Of a stretch of DNA of 6,512 bases, positions 5,477 to 6,512 are shown piece after piece. Made by a program: the position numbers and the translations under genes. The number at the start of each line of letters is the position of its first letter. Position 1 is the first letter of the stretch. Under the pieces are notes generated by a model. The model did no database searches. It was not told where the DNA came from and was given only the letters and a program-made list of their open reading frames with translations. This DNA comes from Treponemataceae bacterium (GTDB lineage: Bacteria > Spirochaetota > Spirochaetia > Treponematales > Treponemataceae): contig JAILRX010000107.1 of the NCBI GenBank assembly GCA_024697985.1, forward strand, positions 1 through 6,512, given 5' to 3'.

Positions 5477-6336
5477 GCAATTCGCGCACACAAGTTGCCA
5501 ATTTAGGTGCTGCCCGTGCCAAAGCTGCGCACGGCACAAACAGTCACGCTGCCCGCGCCCAAGTTGCGCACGGCACAATCCGTCACGCTGCCCGCCTCAA
5601 ATTTGCGCACGCGACAAGCCGTCACGCCGTCCGAGCCATCCTTCTCGCCCTGATTCTTGCGTCTATTTTTTGCTCGAACCTTTCAGCACAAAACTACAAT
5701 GAAGGCCCTGCCACCATGCCGCGCCTCAGAATCCTACTGTGGTCTTTGATAGATTCAGACCCTGGCGTGCCCGTTGAATCAAAACCGGGCGACGAATTTT
5801 ACACGAATTCCATCCGCGAAGTAAAAAAACTTGCACCATACGTTTTTGAAGGCATCATTTTTGGCTTTGATTTTGATTACACGCCATCAGATAAAACCCG
5901 ACAGGTTGATGAATATTTCGAAGTTTCTTTTTCACGAGAAAACTATCAGTCACATAAGGATTTTGGTAAGCACATCAGCTATGAAGACGGATTTTTCAAG
6001 GATAATGCGCTTTACTGTTGGGCTGAATTCCACCTGACAGATGATTTATACAAGCGTGTTGCAAGAAAATATTCTGTTTCCATGCCTAAAACTCACGGAC
6101 GGGGAAGTGGAAAAGTCCGCGACGGTGAAAATGGCATCGAAAACGCATTCGAAGATGCCATCAAAAAAGCCGTACGTTCCTATGCTCAGACCCTGACAAA
6201 AAACAAACCGAAAGAAATTACAGGTACTATTTTAATTGATGGCGAACCTAGAATCTTCATCCAGCATGGCCAATACTTTGTCGAGGCCGATTTTTTCATT
6301 GAAAATATAGAGGTGACGAACTATACTGTTTTCTAG
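5443..6336 (+). CDS. exported protein of unknown function with repeat-bearing basic N-terminal extension
   Basis: The full open frame encodes 297 residues. Residues 1-12 are read from DNA shared with the rhomboid gene. Residues 13-65 are Ala/Arg/His-rich and contain three 13-residue repeats of the type AARAxxAHGTxxH. A hydrophobic stretch (AILLALILASIF, 65-76) is followed by a plausible signal peptidase I site at about 82/83 (NLSA before QNYNEG). C77 does not sit in a convincing lipobox. The mature part (about 83-297) is mixed charged and aromatic, with a FGFDFDYTP segment near 140, a helix with ENAFEDAIKKAVRSYAQTL (233-251) and beta-like strands to the end. I recognise no family; the later helix faintly recalls LPP20/FlgT-like periplasmic domains, a weak impression. 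The start is uncertain: 5443 has the good Shine-Dalgarno. No ATG, GTG or TTG lies between the repeats and the signal segment. The ATG at 5716 (GAAGG at 5701-5705) would give a protein without a signal peptide. Confidence 0.8.
   Translation: MESLEAKFPHVSNSRTQVANLGAARAKAAHGTNSHAARAQVAHGTIRHAARLKFAHATSRHAVRAILLALILASIFCSNLSAQNYNEGPATMPRLRILLWSLIDSDPGVPVESKPGDEFYTNSIREVKKLAPYVFEGIIFGFDFDYTPSDKTRQVDEYFEVSFSRENYQSHKDFGKHISYEDGFFKDNALYCWAEFHLTDDLYKRVARKYSVSMPKTHGRGSGKVRDGENGIENAFEDAIKKAVRSYAQTLTKNKPKEITGTILIDGEPRIFIQHGQYFVEADFFIENIEVTNYTVF
5479..5637 (+). repeat. GC-rich 39-base tandem repeat (minisatellite)
   Basis: Three full 39-base units lie at 5509-5547, 5548-5586 and 5587-5625. Each begins GCTGCCCG and ends GTCAC. 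A partial fourth unit (5626-5637, GCCGTCCGAGCC) follows. A shortened, degenerate unit precedes them at 5479-5508, sharing CGC and CAAGTTGC with unit 2. Units 1 and 2 are the most alike; unit 3 diverges in its middle. In the frame of the exported protein each unit encodes 13 residues (AARAKAAHGTNSH, AARAQVAHGTIRH, AARLKFAHATSRH). All three forward frames are open across the three full units. The base composition is clearly more GC-rich than the surrounding genes. Confidence 0.9.
6299..6327 (+). promoter_or_regulatory. candidate sigma-70 promoter ahead of the last gene
   Basis: TTGAAA at 6299-6304 and TATACT at 6322-6327 each match consensus at five of six positions and are separated by exactly 17 bases. 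The start site would fall near 6334, giving a very short leader of about 10 bases that just includes the AGGAG ribosome site. It lies in the last codons of the preceding gene, so read-through transcription is an alternative. Confidence 0.38.
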
Positions 6337-6344
6337 GAGTTGTT

Positions 6345-6512
6345 ATGAAAAACAATACTAGAAAAATATTGATTGCTCTATTATTACTCGTAATCTGCTC
6401 TTTATCTGCTTTCGCCATGGAAGTAACGGTTATTGAAGAAACCGAAGAATCATACTCCATCAAAATTCTCGAAGTTCAAAACTTCGCACAGGCTAAATTC
6501 ATTCTTACAATC
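6345..6512 (+). CDS. exported protein, N-terminal part only (runs off the window)
   Basis: A strong AGGAG (6335-6339), partly overlapping the previous TAG stop, precedes the ATG by 5 bases. The 56 visible residues start MKNNTRKILIALLLLVICSL. This is a classic signal peptide with a basic n-region, a hydrophobic core at about 8-18 and an SAFA cleavage site after residue 24. The cysteine at 18 lacks the small residue expected before a lipobox cysteine, so a periplasmic or surface protein is favoured over a lipoprotein. The visible mature part (MEVTVIEETEESYSIKILEV and on) looks like beta strands with acidic turns. No family can be named from this length. It is the second consecutive exported-protein gene after the rhomboid. 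Confidence 0.85.
   Translation, partial: MKNNTRKILIALLLLVICSLSAFAMEVTVIEETEESYSIKILEVQNFAQAKFILTI

Noticed and set aside
5213..5578. Minus-strand open frame across the rhomboid end and the repeats
   Set aside because: The GC-rich 39-base units lack stops in many frames. The peptide has no domain, and the plus-strand rhomboid motifs are clear.
5509..5637. The 39-base repeats as a CRISPR array
   Set aside because: There are no unique spacers between units. The units are directly adjacent, diverge internally and keep one reading frame.
5388..5702. Plus-strand alternative frame with Cys-rich repeats (SCARH, ICARD units)
   Set aside because: Attractive because the cysteines are regularly spaced, but it begins inside the rhomboid without a good ribosome site. 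The competing frame has the signal peptide and a long downstream protein.

Overview
The window looks like a piece of a spirochaete chromosome, most likely Treponema. This rests on moderately AT-rich DNA and on the gene neighbourhood. A TatD hydrolase, a DusB-type tRNA dihydrouridine synthase, a large all-helical protein resembling a spirochaete-restricted unknown family, a GAF-GGDEF diguanylate cyclase and a rhomboid protease follow one another. The assignment comes from memory of the families, not from a search.

Every gene I can support lies on the plus strand, closely spaced or overlapping, so most of the window reads as one transcription unit. Positions 1-80 hold the tail of an unidentified upstream gene that overlaps the start of the TatD-family hydrolase (67-840). 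A DusB-type tRNA-modifying enzyme follows (859-1890). A 39-base gap with a weak possible promoter leads to an uncharacterised 527-residue helical protein (1930-3513). The diguanylate cyclase (3525-4826) has an intact catalytic motif and an intact inhibitory site, and ends in an unusual lysine/serine-rich tail built from short repeats. The rhomboid intramembrane protease (4829-5476) has its complete Ser-His dyad. Its last 34 bases also encode the start of the next gene (5443-6336), an exported protein of unknown function. At 6345 a second exported protein begins and runs off the window.

The most unusual stretch is 5479-5637. Here a GC-rich minisatellite of three 39-base units, with degenerate copies on both sides, sits exactly between the rhomboid gene and the signal peptide of the next protein. 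It is read in frame as 13-residue Ala/Arg/His repeats. If the well-supported start at 5443 is used, the exported protein carries a basic extension of about 64 residues ahead of its hydrophobic signal segment. Other points worth a second look are two substitutions at normally conserved TatD positions, the repeat-built cyclase tail, a near-perfect 21-base dyad followed by a promoter-like sequence just upstream of the cyclase, and the uncharacterised helical protein itself.

Together the genes cover housekeeping (nuclease/hydrolase, tRNA modification), c-di-GMP signalling and envelope functions. The sequence does not prove a shared pathway. No RNA genes, CRISPR arrays, insertion sequences or convincing rho-independent terminators were seen.
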